Assembly (NCBI RefSeq): GCF_018449635.1
Contig: NZ_JAAVUV010000002.1
Span: 576,197 to 640,196, forward strand
Direction of reading: 5' to 3'
Length of the DNA stretch: 64,000 bases
Source of the DNA: Caballeronia sp. dw_276
GTDB taxonomy: Bacteria; Pseudomonadota; Gammaproteobacteria; Burkholderiales; Burkholderiaceae
In this document: positions 1 through 8,378 of the stretch, one piece after another
How positions within the stretch are numbered: position 1 is the stretch's first letter
Layout: each line of letters starts with the position of its first letter
The notes under the pieces: model-generated
The model's database searches: none
The model's input: the letters and a program-made list of their open reading frames with translations, nothing else
Told to the model about the DNA's origin: nothing
Program-made: the position numbers and the translations under genes

Positions 1-2
1 CT

Positions 3-890
3 TCTCCCGACGTGGCCGAGCGTGTTGCGCTTTTGCAGGCTTCGCGGCTGCCATATCGCGATGCATTTGCCGGACAGAAGTTGCCGCCCGTTCCCGCGAG
101 CCTGACGGCGAAGATCGATGAAATGGCCCGAGCGGCCAAGCTCAAGGCCGAAAGCCAGACAAGCCAACCCGATGTCAGCGTCAATGATCCGGTGGTTGAG
201 CGCGCGCCCGGAAGTCCGGCGTCGCCGACTATTCGTTCGCGCCTGCGCGTGGCCCCGGCGTGGCTTGCCGTTGCATTCCTCGGCGGCGCATTCGCATGCG
301 GCCTCGTGCTGCGGCTCGGACCCGGCGCGGGGCCTGCGTCGAACGTGGGAGCGTCGATTGCATCAGTGGGAACAGGTGTGTCGCCGTGGATCACGGCTGC
401 GGCGAGCTACCAGCAACTTTATTCGCGTGACACGGTTGCCAACGTCAACAGCGATACCGACCTGTCCATCAAGACCGTCAACGAAATCCGCCAGGACGAT
501 GGCCTTGCGCTGCGCATTCCGGACTTGAGCGCGGCGGGGCTGACGTTCAAGCGCGTGCAGCGCCTGCGCTTCAACAACAAGCCGCTCGTACAGATCGTGT
601 ATCTGCCAAAGGAAGGCGCGCCCATTGCGCTGTGCGTGATGAAAGAAGTGAAGCCGGATGCGGCGGTGGCAGACCAGAAGGTTGCATCGATGACCGTGGT
701 CACCTGGCGTCAGGCCGAACTCGGCTATGCGTTGATCGGGCAGCCGCAAGGTGTCGATCTGACGGCGCTCGGCAAGCAGATCTCAAGCAGTCAGGTCGCG
801 CCGCTTTTCAGCCGCAACGAATCTCGCGCGGCAGACGCTGCGTTTTTGGCATCGGCCAAAGTCCCGTTCAATACCCGCTCTGTTTTCTAG
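3..890 (+). CDS. Anti-sigma-factor-like membrane protein, 5' end cut by window
   Basis: The reading frame is open to the left edge, so the true start lies upstream; the first in-window start is a GTG at 12. The visible 295 codons give a soluble N-terminal part, one membrane segment (about residues 82-103 counting from the GTG, AWLAVAFLGGAFACGLVL) and a C-terminal soluble domain of about 190 residues. This matches the layout of proteobacterial anti-sigma factors that sit beside an ECF sigma factor; the partner sigma gene would be expected just left of the window. No CxxC zinc motif is visible in the part shown. It is followed, after an 88-bp gap, by a FecR-like gene on the same strand. The family call is moderate and the sigma partner is inferred. 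Confidence 0.6.
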   Translation, partial: SPDVAERVALLQASRLPYRDAFAGQKLPPVPASLTAKIDEMARAAKLKAESQTSQPDVSVNDPVVERAPGSPASPTIRSRLRVAPAWLAVAFLGGAFACGLVLRLGPGAGPASNVGASIASVGTGVSPWITAAASYQQLYSRDTVANVNSDTDLSIKTVNEIRQDDGLALRIPDLSAAGLTFKRVQRLRFNNKPLVQIVYLPKEGAPIALCVMKEVKPDAAVADQKVASMTVVTWRQAELGYALIGQPQGVDLTALGKQISSSQVAPLFSRNESRAADAAFLASAKVPFNTRSVF

Positions 891-925
891 TCGCGCGGAA
901 TAATTTCATCGCTTCGCTGTTGTGT

Positions 926-963
926 TTAATGCACCAGCCATTTCCTGGCTCGCGGCGCATTAA
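926..963. other. Nested inverted repeat between anti-sigma-like and FecR-like genes
   Basis: Outer arms TTAATGC (926-932) and GCATTAA (957-963) enclose inner arms AGCCA (936-940) and TGGCT (946-950). There is no U-tract, so it is not a classical terminator. It lies in the 88-bp gap ahead of the FecR-like gene and could be an operator or an attenuating hairpin. No function can be assigned from sequence. Confidence 0.4.
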
Positions 964-978
964 CGCACAGCGGAACGC

Positions 979-1923
979 ATGAGATATCGCCTCGAATACT
1001 TCCTGTTTCTGTTGCCCTCGCGCGGACTGCGCCAATTGCTCGCGTTCGGCTTGTTGTTTGCAGTATCGCAAGCTCATGCCGGCTGGACGATTGCAAATGC
1101 CGAAGCGCCCGCCACAGTCATTCGCGCAACGAACGTCTATCAGCTAGGCGCGGGTGAGGCGCTGCGCGACGATGACCTGATCGAATCCGCGCCACGCAGC
1201 GTCGTCCAGCTTCAGGACGACGCCGGCAACCTGCTAGCGCTCGGCGCACAGACGCGCGTGCTGCTTCAGGCGGGGTTGCGCGTGTCGCTGCTCGATGGCT
1301 GGTTGAAGGTCGCGCATGCGTGCGTCACGCAGCCGTGCGCGGCGCCTGTTATCGATACGGAACGAGGCGCCCTCGAGTTCGGAGCGAACGCGGCGGCGGT
1401 TATCGCAGCGCTTCCCGGCGCCGATGACGGCAAGTCGACCATTGCTGTCTTTAGCGAAAGCGGCACGCAAACGTTGGCCGCTTCCGCGCGTCGAAGCACG
1501 ATCACGCCGGGAAGCTTTGCTTATGCAACCGCGAGCGCACCGCCGCAGATTGCGCAGCGTCCGTCGAGCGCATTTCTCGCCGATATGCCGGTCGCTTTCC
1601 GCGACGCGTTGCAGCGTCTGCCAGTGACGCCGGCCACGCATGACAGTGCAATAAAACCGCAGCGCGCCGTGGCCTACGACGATGTTTCCGCGTGGCTCGT
1701 AAGCGACCTGCCTGCACGCAAGCGCTTCCCCGCACGCTTCCGGCCGCGCCTGAGCGACCCCGCGTTCCGCCGCGCCATCGACCAGAACCTCAAGGCGCTG
1801 CCCGAGTGGCGCGTCCTGCTCTATCCGCCCGCGCCACGTCCCGATGCCCGCCAACGTGCCTTGCAAGCCTTTCGCGTCAATACCTCCGCGCTACCCGCGA
1901 ACTCACTGTATCAACACCCATGA
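979..1923 (+). CDS. Exported FecR-like domain protein
   Basis: The 314-residue product begins with a long signal peptide (hydrophobic LLAFGLLFAVSQAHA, cleavage expected near residue 35). A beta-rich FecR-like region follows at about residues 36-165, with the usual pattern of a threshold sentence about VVQLQDDAGNLLALGAQTRV. The C-terminal 100 residues are basic and proline-rich, without a known domain. FecR-type domains in the periplasm usually take part in signalling or bind cell-envelope material. The stop codon overlaps the ATG of the next gene (ATGA at 1920-1923), so the two are translationally coupled. The domain call rests on overall pattern, not on a catalytic motif. Confidence 0.6.
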   Translation: MRYRLEYFLFLLPSRGLRQLLAFGLLFAVSQAHAGWTIANAEAPATVIRATNVYQLGAGEALRDDDLIESAPRSVVQLQDDAGNLLALGAQTRVLLQAGLRVSLLDGWLKVAHACVTQPCAAPVIDTERGALEFGANAAAVIAALPGADDGKSTIAVFSESGTQTLAASARRSTITPGSFAYATASAPPQIAQRPSSAFLADMPVAFRDALQRLPVTPATHDSAIKPQRAVAYDDVSAWLVSDLPARKRFPARFRPRLSDPAFRRAIDQNLKALPEWRVLLYPPAPRPDARQRALQAFRVNTSALPANSLYQHP

Positions 1924-2813
1924 AACGCAAACTCTCTCTTAGCGCCAAGTTCAACCTTGTCTTCCTGATCGTCTTTGCAATCGGGCTGAGCGCGGCGGGC
2001 GTGGTCGCAGACCGTTTGTTGCAAAAGCAGGCGCTCGATGAAACCGTTCACGACGCCAACGTGCTGATCAGCGCGGCCGCATCGATGCAAAGCTATACCG
2101 CGACCCACGTGACGCCGCTTCTTGCCACGCAGATCAAATATCAGTTCGTGCCCGAATCCATTCCGGCGTTCTCGGCCATCGAAATGCTGAATCTGCTGCA
2201 AAAGGATTTCCCGAACTTTTCGTACAAGTCGACCATGCTCAATCCGACCAATCCCCGCGACCGGCCGACCGATTGGGAAACGGACGTGATCACGCATCTG
2301 CACGATCATCCCGATCTGAAACAAATGACCGGCCAGCGCGTTTCATCCGGCAACCCGACCTTGTTCCTCGCGCGGCCGAGCCGCATCACGGACGTCGCGT
2401 GCATGCAGTGCCACAGCACGCCGAGCGCGGCGCCAGCCACCATGATCGATAAATATGGCTCGGCGAACGGTTTCGGCTGGGCCATGAACGACGTGATCGG
2501 CGCGGAATTTGTATCGGTGCCGATGACGCAACCTATCGAACGTGGACGCGCCTTATGGCGCACGTTCATGCTGTCGCTCACCGCGGTGTTCGCGGTGGTG
2601 CTGATCGTGATGAACGTGATGGTGAACCTGCTGATTACGCGGCCCATTCAGTCGCTCTCGCGCGCCGCCGATGAAATGAGTCTCGGCAAGCTCGCCGATA
2701 CGCCGCTGCCGACGGGTGGATCGGATGAAATCGCGTCGCTGGCGGTATCGTTTGGACGCATGCGGACGAGCCTGATCGAGGCGTTCAAGATCCTCGATGA
2801 AGGCGCGCACTGA
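1920..2813 (+). CDS. Membrane sensor with DUF3365-like haem-motif domain and HAMP domain
   Basis: The chosen ATG at 1920 gives 297 residues; the frame extends upstream but there it overlaps the FecR-like gene. An N-terminal membrane helix (residues 10-31) precedes a periplasmic domain of about 170 residues carrying CMQCH at 161-165, the CxxCH signature for covalent c-type haem. A second membrane helix (about 207-235) leads to a HAMP domain (ITRPIQSLSRAADEMSLGKL) and the protein stops there, with no kinase or methyl-accepting domain. The layout fits the DUF3365 (Tll0287-like) sensors, thought to sense redox state or gas. It ends 2 bp before the Ser/Thr kinase gene, so the kinase may be its output module. 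The haem and the partner are inferences. Confidence 0.75.
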   Translation: MKRKLSLSAKFNLVFLIVFAIGLSAAGVVADRLLQKQALDETVHDANVLISAAASMQSYTATHVTPLLATQIKYQFVPESIPAFSAIEMLNLLQKDFPNFSYKSTMLNPTNPRDRPTDWETDVITHLHDHPDLKQMTGQRVSSGNPTLFLARPSRITDVACMQCHSTPSAAPATMIDKYGSANGFGWAMNDVIGAEFVSVPMTQPIERGRALWRTFMLSLTAVFAVVLIVMNVMVNLLITRPIQSLSRAADEMSLGKLADTPLPTGGSDEIASLAVSFGRMRTSLIEAFKILDEGAH

Positions 2814-2815
2814 TC

Positions 2816-4228
2816 ATGACGGCATCCGCCGATATCCCATCCGAACTCGGCCGATACCGCATCGAGCGTGTGCTCGGACGTGGCGCAATGGGCATTGTGT
2901 ACCTCGCGTTCGATCCGCAAATCGAGCGTCATGTCGCGCTTAAAACCATCCGCAACGAGTTGTTGCCGGCGGGTTCCGAAGGCGGATCGATGCATGAACT
3001 GACCGCGCGTTTTCTAAACGAAGCGCGTGCAGCCGGGCGTCTTGCGCATCCGAATATTGTCTCGGTGCATGACTACGGCGAGGCGGGAGACACGGCGTAC
3101 ATCACGATGGAATATGTGCGTGGGGAGAGTCTCGCCGCGCGCCTCGCGCAGCATGCCCGCAATCAGACGCGTATTGAACCGGCGCGTGCTTTGGGTTGCT
3201 TTGTGCAACTGCTCGATGCGCTCGACTATGCGCATCACGAGGGCGTGATTCATCGCGATATCAAGCCCGCAAATTTGCTGATCACGCAACGCGGCGAATG
3301 CAAGATCACGGACTTCGGCATTGCGCGGATCGAAGCGTCGCATCTCACGCAACTGGGCACGGTGATCGGCACGCCCAGCTACATGTCGCCGGAACAGTTC
3401 ACGGGTGAGACCATCGATGCTCGCGCCGATCTCTTTTCCGCCGCGGTCGTCCTGTATGAAATGCTGACGGGCGTATGTCCGTTTGCGGGCACGCCGACCG
3501 TCGTCATGCGGCAAGTGCTGAGCGAAACGCCAGTGTTGCCGTCGGAACGCGCGCCGGACTTGGCCAGCTTTATCGATGCGATGTTGATGAAGGCGCTTTC
3601 GAAACGGCCCGAGGATCGATACGGCTCCGCGCGTGAATGGCGCGATGTGCTGTTGGGCGCGCTCGGCGCGGCGCAATCCGACGACAGCGATCAGACCGTC
3701 ATTGCGTTTGCAAAGCCGGTTGCGTTGCTGGAAGCGCCCGAACTCGCCGAGCCTTCAATGGAATGGCCGCCCGAATTGATCGCGCAACTGGAGGAGCGGC
3801 TGGCGAGTCACGTGGGGCCGGTCGCCACAATCTTGCTGCGTCGTGCGACGGCCAGGTCTTCGGACTTCAACGCATTGCGCGAGCGGCTTGCCGCGCATTT
3901 CCCCACGGACGCCGCGCGTCGTGATTTTAATTCGCTGTTGATGCGGCTGGAAACGCCGGGGGAAGGATCGCGGGTTTTGTCGGGTATGAAGCGGACTTCA
4001 ATGCCCAAAAGTGAGTCGGTGAATTACGCAAGTATAAAACCCGACGTGCTGCAAGACGCCACGCTTAAACTCGCGGCTTATGTCGGGCCGATCGCACGCG
4101 TTATCGTGGTGCGCGCCGCCGCGAATGTGCCAGATATCGATACGTTTTACGACCGTTTGATTGCGGCCGTGCAGGATCAAAAAGATAGCGATGCGTTGCG
4201 GCGGGATCTTGGTATCGCGCCGGATTAG
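2816..4228 (+). CDS. Ser/Thr protein kinase, PpkA-like, next to T6SS
   Basis: The 470-residue protein has a full Hanks-type kinase domain: glycine loop GRGAMGIVY at 21-29, catalytic lysine in ALKTIRNE (K43), HRDIKPANLL with catalytic D148, DFG at 166-168 and the activation-loop SPEQ. It has no membrane segment, unlike PpkA of Pseudomonas, which has a TM and a periplasmic domain. The C-terminal part carries two copies of a unit of about 60 residues (roughly 325-385 and 415-470), each with a VGPIA/V core, then a helix pair; the function of the unit is unknown to me. Kinases of this type phosphorylate the FHA protein of T6SS loci to trigger assembly, and such an FHA gene lies at 11058-12515. The last 4 bp overlap convergently with tagF. 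Confidence 0.85.
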   Translation: MTASADIPSELGRYRIERVLGRGAMGIVYLAFDPQIERHVALKTIRNELLPAGSEGGSMHELTARFLNEARAAGRLAHPNIVSVHDYGEAGDTAYITMEYVRGESLAARLAQHARNQTRIEPARALGCFVQLLDALDYAHHEGVIHRDIKPANLLITQRGECKITDFGIARIEASHLTQLGTVIGTPSYMSPEQFTGETIDARADLFSAAVVLYEMLTGVCPFAGTPTVVMRQVLSETPVLPSERAPDLASFIDAMLMKALSKRPEDRYGSAREWRDVLLGALGAAQSDDSDQTVIAFAKPVALLEAPELAEPSMEWPPELIAQLEERLASHVGPVATILLRRATARSSDFNALRERLAAHFPTDAARRDFNSLLMRLETPGEGSRVLSGMKRTSMPKSESVNYASIKPDVLQDATLKLAAYVGPIARVIVVRAAANVPDIDTFYDRLIAAVQDQKDSDALRRDLGIAPD

Positions 4229-4824
4229 CCTTCTAGCAATCGCAAGAACAACGCTGCATCGGGCGCACCGTCATGCTTATGCAGCACTTGCGGCGCATGC
4301 AATTCCGTTGCCGTCCACCATACGCTCGCAACATCTGCTTCGCTCGAAAAGCGCTTGAACGTATCACGCCAGACCAGCGTCTCCGCGCCATCATCGAGTT
4401 GCTCCAGTTCCGTCTCGAACTCCGTCAGCGCGAACCTCGCCTTCAACGTCGATAACGCCAGGGCCGCCGCATGTTCGTACCAGACCGAACTGCTGCGCAG
4501 CCAGTCGCCGAAGACCGCTTGGTCCATCGGCCGCGCCACCACGAACGGAAAATAACGCCCGACCGCATCGATCCCCGGCATCATCACGCCCGCATACGCG
4601 GCGTCATCCATCACCCCGGGTTTCATCGCGAAGCACCATAGCGGCATGCCGAGAAAGTCTCGAAGCCATGCATCGCCGAGACGTTGTTGGGCCGTAATCA
4701 AACCGCGTTGCAGCCACGCGTCCCATTGCACGACAAACTCGTGCGACAACCCCCTTCCCACGAAGTCGCCATGTGTGCGCACTTTTCCGTAGAAGCCCGT
4801 GCCCGCTTCTTCAAGCTTGGTCAT
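4225..4824 (-). CDS. tagF: T6SS-associated protein TagF (ImpM/BMA_A0400 family)
   Basis: The 199-residue product has the family's characteristic N-terminal run (GFYGKVRTHGDFVGRGL), followed by WDAWLQRGL and a GRYFPFVVARP motif. TagF is a cytosolic protein that in Pseudomonas restrains T6SS assembly by binding the FHA protein, acting opposite to the kinase. Its length is typical for the single-domain form, without a fused PppA phosphatase. Its start overlaps the stop of tssM by 4 bp (ATGA), so it is the last gene of the secretion operon. No separate PppA phosphatase is visible in the window. Confidence 0.9.
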   Translation of the reverse strand: MTKLEEAGTGFYGKVRTHGDFVGRGLSHEFVVQWDAWLQRGLITAQQRLGDAWLRDFLGMPLWCFAMKPGVMDDAAYAGVMMPGIDAVGRYFPFVVARPMDQAVFGDWLRSSSVWYEHAAALALSTLKARFALTEFETELEQLDDGAETLVWRDTFKRFSSEADVASVWWTATELHAPQVLHKHDGAPDAALFLRLLEG

Positions 4825-7800
4825 AATTGCGCCGGGCAGCGGAAGCGGTCGAGCACGCCCGCGCGAAACGGATTGATTACGCTGCTCGCGGTGAGATCGA
4901 CCGAGACCAGGCCACCATCGAACGCCGCCTTGAAATGGTCAGGCTGACCGGCAGGCGCGATCCGGGCGGTATCGAGGAGATGGAACAACGCCCATGGACC
5001 GTCCGCGTGCGCCGCACTCGTTGATGCCGGATCAAGCTCGACGTGCGCCTGTCCCGTGCCCTTGCCGCTCGGCCACTGGAAGGCGGCGGTCGCGCCAGGC
5101 GTGCTGTCGGTTGCGACCAGTTGCACGCCGTCTATATCGAGCACAAAACGTTTGACGGATGGATCGATGGACGCGAGCTTCGCCGAAAATCGCACCGATA
5201 CATCATGGCCGCCGTCGCGAAACAACGCGTCGCGTATCTGCGCGGCATTTTGGAACTGCGCGAGGACGTCGTCGGGGATGCCGAGCGAGCGCGCCTCCGG
5301 ACGCCAGCGCCACACGGCACCCGAGGTGTCCACGCGGTTCTGCAAGTTCTTCTGGAAGAAGTCATCGATCAAACCGCCCGGCCCGAGAATGCGACCGAAA
5401 TCATCCGGCGCGGCATCACGCGTCGAAGTACGCACGAGCGGATAGCGGCCGTCGAGCGCTTGCCTGCAAGCCGGTGCAACCGTCGATGCCCAAAGCGCAC
5501 GAACCTGCGCGCGCTGGCTTTGGACCTGCACGGTATCGGCGTTATCGGCGACGCCTTGCAGCACCGAACCCAGCGGCGCGGGCGCGCCTTGCGCGAGCAG
5601 CTTGAGACGGTCGAGCGAACTCGTCGGCGGCAAGGGCAGCGATTGTTTGCGCGCGGAATCGACGGCTTGCAGCGTCGCGGCGGCTTCCTTCAATGCACCA
5701 ATCGAGTCGTCGATGGGCGCGCCCGATGTCGCTCCCGGCTTGCCCGCAAGATCATGCAGGGACTGAAAATGCGTGTTGACGAGCGCGGCGCTGTCGGCGG
5801 TCGCAGCGGGTTGCACGGCTGACCCACCCAGGCTTTTGCGCAATGCACCGAACTTGCCGGTGGCAGCGTCCGCGCCAGAACCAGGCGCAACGAACGTAGT
5901 CTCATTCGATGCCGCTTCGATCAGCGCGCGCAAGGGCGAATTTTGCGAACCCATCAGGTTCGCAACGCGCGCGCCCTGGTCGGGCGCGGAGAACGGCACG
6001 ACGCCGACATCGCCAAGCAGACCGTCCCATTGCCGGATGCTTTCCTCGCAATACAAACGCGTCAGGGCCGTGCGAAGGTCATCGATACCCGCCGCATCCG
6101 GCTTCGTTTCCGCACGCCCCAACACCCAGTCATCCTTTGCGATATTGGCGAGCGTCATCTCGCGCAAGCGCAGGAATGCGGTGAAGCCGGCTTGGGTATA
6201 AGCGCCGTCGATACCCTGCGTCAACGGCGTCCCGCTCTTGCGCACGAACACGAGCAGACCACTTGGCCCCGCCGCCTTGGCGACGGAAAAATCCGCCAGA
6301 TGCAGTTGCGTGAGCTGTTGCTGGATGCGGCTGTTCAGGCGCTGCGCAAGCGGTACGCGGCTCAAAGTGGAGCGCGCTTGGGCGATCAGATTCTGATTGA
6401 GCGGCAGGTTTGAATCAAACTGTCCGCGACGGAACAGCGCTTCGAGATGCTGGTCGATACTCGCGCGTTGCGCGTCGCTTGCTGTTTTCAGCGGACCGCG
6501 CTGCCAGTCTCGCATGGCCCAGCTTCTCAGCGCGTCGGGATCGTAATGCGTCGGGTCGCCGAGCATCAGGTAGGCGCGCAGCACTTCGTATTGAAGCGCG
6601 GCATTGTTGGCGTCCCCTCTGCGCAGCTCCTCTTCCATCCGCTGCACAACAATGGGCAACAACGTCTGGCGCAACAATCGCTGATAGACACGCTGCGCTT
6701 CGGCGCCGAGCTTCTCGCGCTGATCGAGTCCGAGCTTTGCCCACCAGGCATCGCCACGGCTTTCGCGTTCGGCTTCGCCGCCGGGAAGATCACGGGCTGC
6801 ATCGAGTACGGGAAGTACCGCGAGCGGATCATCGCCCAGCGTGGTTTGCTGCACGCGCTGCTGAAGCGCGGCGATCTGCTGCCGGCTTTCTTCAACAAAG
6901 CGGCGGTTCGCGCGATCGCTCACGAAGAGGCCAATCAATCCCGCGATCAGCACCGCCCCGACCACGCCGATGGCCATCTGCTGGAACCGCGCGCGCCGCC
7001 GCTCCACACGCGGGTTGCTGCCCGCAAGACCGGCTTCCTCGAAGATCACATCGCGCAGCAGACGCTTCACGAAATACGCGCGTCCACTCGATGTATCGGC
7101 GAGCAGCACTTCACGTTGCAAGCCGAGCGCCGCCGCCATGGAACTCATCATGCGATCCAGCGGACGACCGCTTTGCGTACCGCTCGTGAAGTAGACGCCG
7201 CGCAACAACGCAGCGCGATCGAAGCGCGATTCGCTGAACGCGTCATCGAGAAAACGCTGCAACGACCCTTCGATACCCGCAAACTGCTGCGGGAACGAAT
7301 AGATCAGCGCGCGACGGCGCACATCGGTTTCCTGCTGCATGCGTTGCAGCACGCGATCCTGAAGTTGCCGGTGCAGCAGACGGAATTCGTCGGGGAAACG
7401 CTGCAGCGGTTGCTCTGCGTTTTCCGCATTTTCTTCAGGCGAATGCGGAAAGGTCACGCCCCAGACTTGCTCGCGTTCGTCGCGGCCGAGATCATCGAAG
7501 AATTCGGAGAAGCCCGAGAGCATGTCGCTCTTCGTGACCACTACGTACACTGGAAAACGCATGCCGAGCTGCTTGTTCAACTCGCTCAGGCGTTCACGAA
7601 CCGATGCCGCGTGCGCGGAGCGCTGGGTGTCGGTCTGCTGCAACAAATCCGCCGCCGATACCACCACCATCACGCCGTTGAGCGGACGGCGCGGACGGTA
7701 TTTGCGCAGCATCGCGAGGAAGCCGATCCATGCGCCGCGATCTGCTTCGGCGTGGCTGTCTTGCGTGGTGAAGCGGCCGGCAGTGTCGAGGAGAACGGCG

Positions 7801-8378
7801 TCGTCGGTGAACCACCAGTCGCAATGACGCGTGCCGCCCACGCCGCCAATGGCTTGAACGCCCAATCGATCCGCTAACGGAAAACGCAAGCCGGAATGGA
7901 CCAGCGCAGTAGTCTTGCCTGCGCCCGGCGCCCCGACAAACATGTACCACGGCAAATCGTAGATGGTCTGACGGCGTGCGCTGAACCACGACTTCCAGCC
8001 TTTGCTGTCTTTACCGGTGGCAGTGCTGCGCAAGGTTTTCAACGCTTCTTCGAAACGTGTGCGCAGTATGGAAAGGTCGGCGTCGGCGGCTTTGCGCGCT
8101 TCGCTCGGCTCGCGATTCGCCGGGTTCACCGAATCCGCGATAAGGCTGCGCACAAAGCTCGAACTCGCGAGCCGCGTCTTCAAAGCACGCGTGCCGAAGT
8201 ACATCGCCCAGCCGGCAAACAGCAGCGCGATCGCGATCCACCTGCTCGTCGTGCTGCCAAGCGGCGCGCTGCCATTGAACGCGAGCAACGGGCCTTCGAA
8301 CCACACAATGAACGCCAGCGCCATCACGCCGAAGAACGACATGACCACCGGCTTTCTGAATCCGCTTAACCACCTCAT
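4821..8378 (-). CDS. tssM: T6SS inner-membrane scaffold TssM (IcmF/VasK family)
   Basis: The 1185-residue protein has two N-terminal membrane helices (about 10-30 and 46-63), a cytosolic NTPase-like domain with Walker A GAPGAGKT at 149-156, a third membrane helix near residue 480 (AIGVVGAVLIAGLIGLFVS) and a large periplasmic part. Length and order match full IcmF proteins. TssM forms the membrane complex with TssL and, in most systems, is tied to the outer membrane by the lipoprotein TssJ. No TssJ is encoded in this operon; the only one in the window is at 28793-29476. Four-base overlaps on both sides (tssL and tagF) show tight coupling. Confidence 0.97.
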   Translation of the reverse strand: MRWLSGFRKPVVMSFFGVMALAFIVWFEGPLLAFNGSAPLGSTTSRWIAIALLFAGWAMYFGTRALKTRLASSSFVRSLIADSVNPANREPSEARKAADADLSILRTRFEEALKTLRSTATGKDSKGWKSWFSARRQTIYDLPWYMFVGAPGAGKTTALVHSGLRFPLADRLGVQAIGGVGGTRHCDWWFTDDAVLLDTAGRFTTQDSHAEADRGAWIGFLAMLRKYRPRRPLNGVMVVVSAADLLQQTDTQRSAHAASVRERLSELNKQLGMRFPVYVVVTKSDMLSGFSEFFDDLGRDEREQVWGVTFPHSPEENAENAEQPLQRFPDEFRLLHRQLQDRVLQRMQQETDVRRRALIYSFPQQFAGIEGSLQRFLDDAFSESRFDRAALLRGVYFTSGTQSGRPLDRMMSSMAAALGLQREVLLADTSSGRAYFVKRLLRDVIFEEAGLAGSNPRVERRRARFQQMAIGVVGAVLIAGLIGLFVSDRANRRFVEESRQQIAALQQRVQQTTLGDDPLAVLPVLDAARDLPGGEAERESRGDAWWAKLGLDQREKLGAEAQRVYQRLLRQTLLPIVVQRMEEELRRGDANNAALQYEVLRAYLMLGDPTHYDPDALRSWAMRDWQRGPLKTASDAQRASIDQHLEALFRRGQFDSNLPLNQNLIAQARSTLSRVPLAQRLNSRIQQQLTQLHLADFSVAKAAGPSGLLVFVRKSGTPLTQGIDGAYTQAGFTAFLRLREMTLANIAKDDWVLGRAETKPDAAGIDDLRTALTRLYCEESIRQWDGLLGDVGVVPFSAPDQGARVANLMGSQNSPLRALIEAASNETTFVAPGSGADAATGKFGALRKSLGGSAVQPAATADSAALVNTHFQSLHDLAGKPGATSGAPIDDSIGALKEAAATLQAVDSARKQSLPLPPTSSLDRLKLLAQGAPAPLGSVLQGVADNADTVQVQSQRAQVRALWASTVAPACRQALDGRYPLVRTSTRDAAPDDFGRILGPGGLIDDFFQKNLQNRVDTSGAVWRWRPEARSLGIPDDVLAQFQNAAQIRDALFRDGGHDVSVRFSAKLASIDPSVKRFVLDIDGVQLVATDSTPGATAAFQWPSGKGTGQAHVELDPASTSAAHADGPWALFHLLDTARIAPAGQPDHFKAAFDGGLVSVDLTASSVINPFRAGVLDRFRCPAQL

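Noticed and set aside
6447..7877. 476-residue open frame antisense to tssM
   Set aside because: It lies entirely within tssM, has no family character and reflects GC-rich codon bias.
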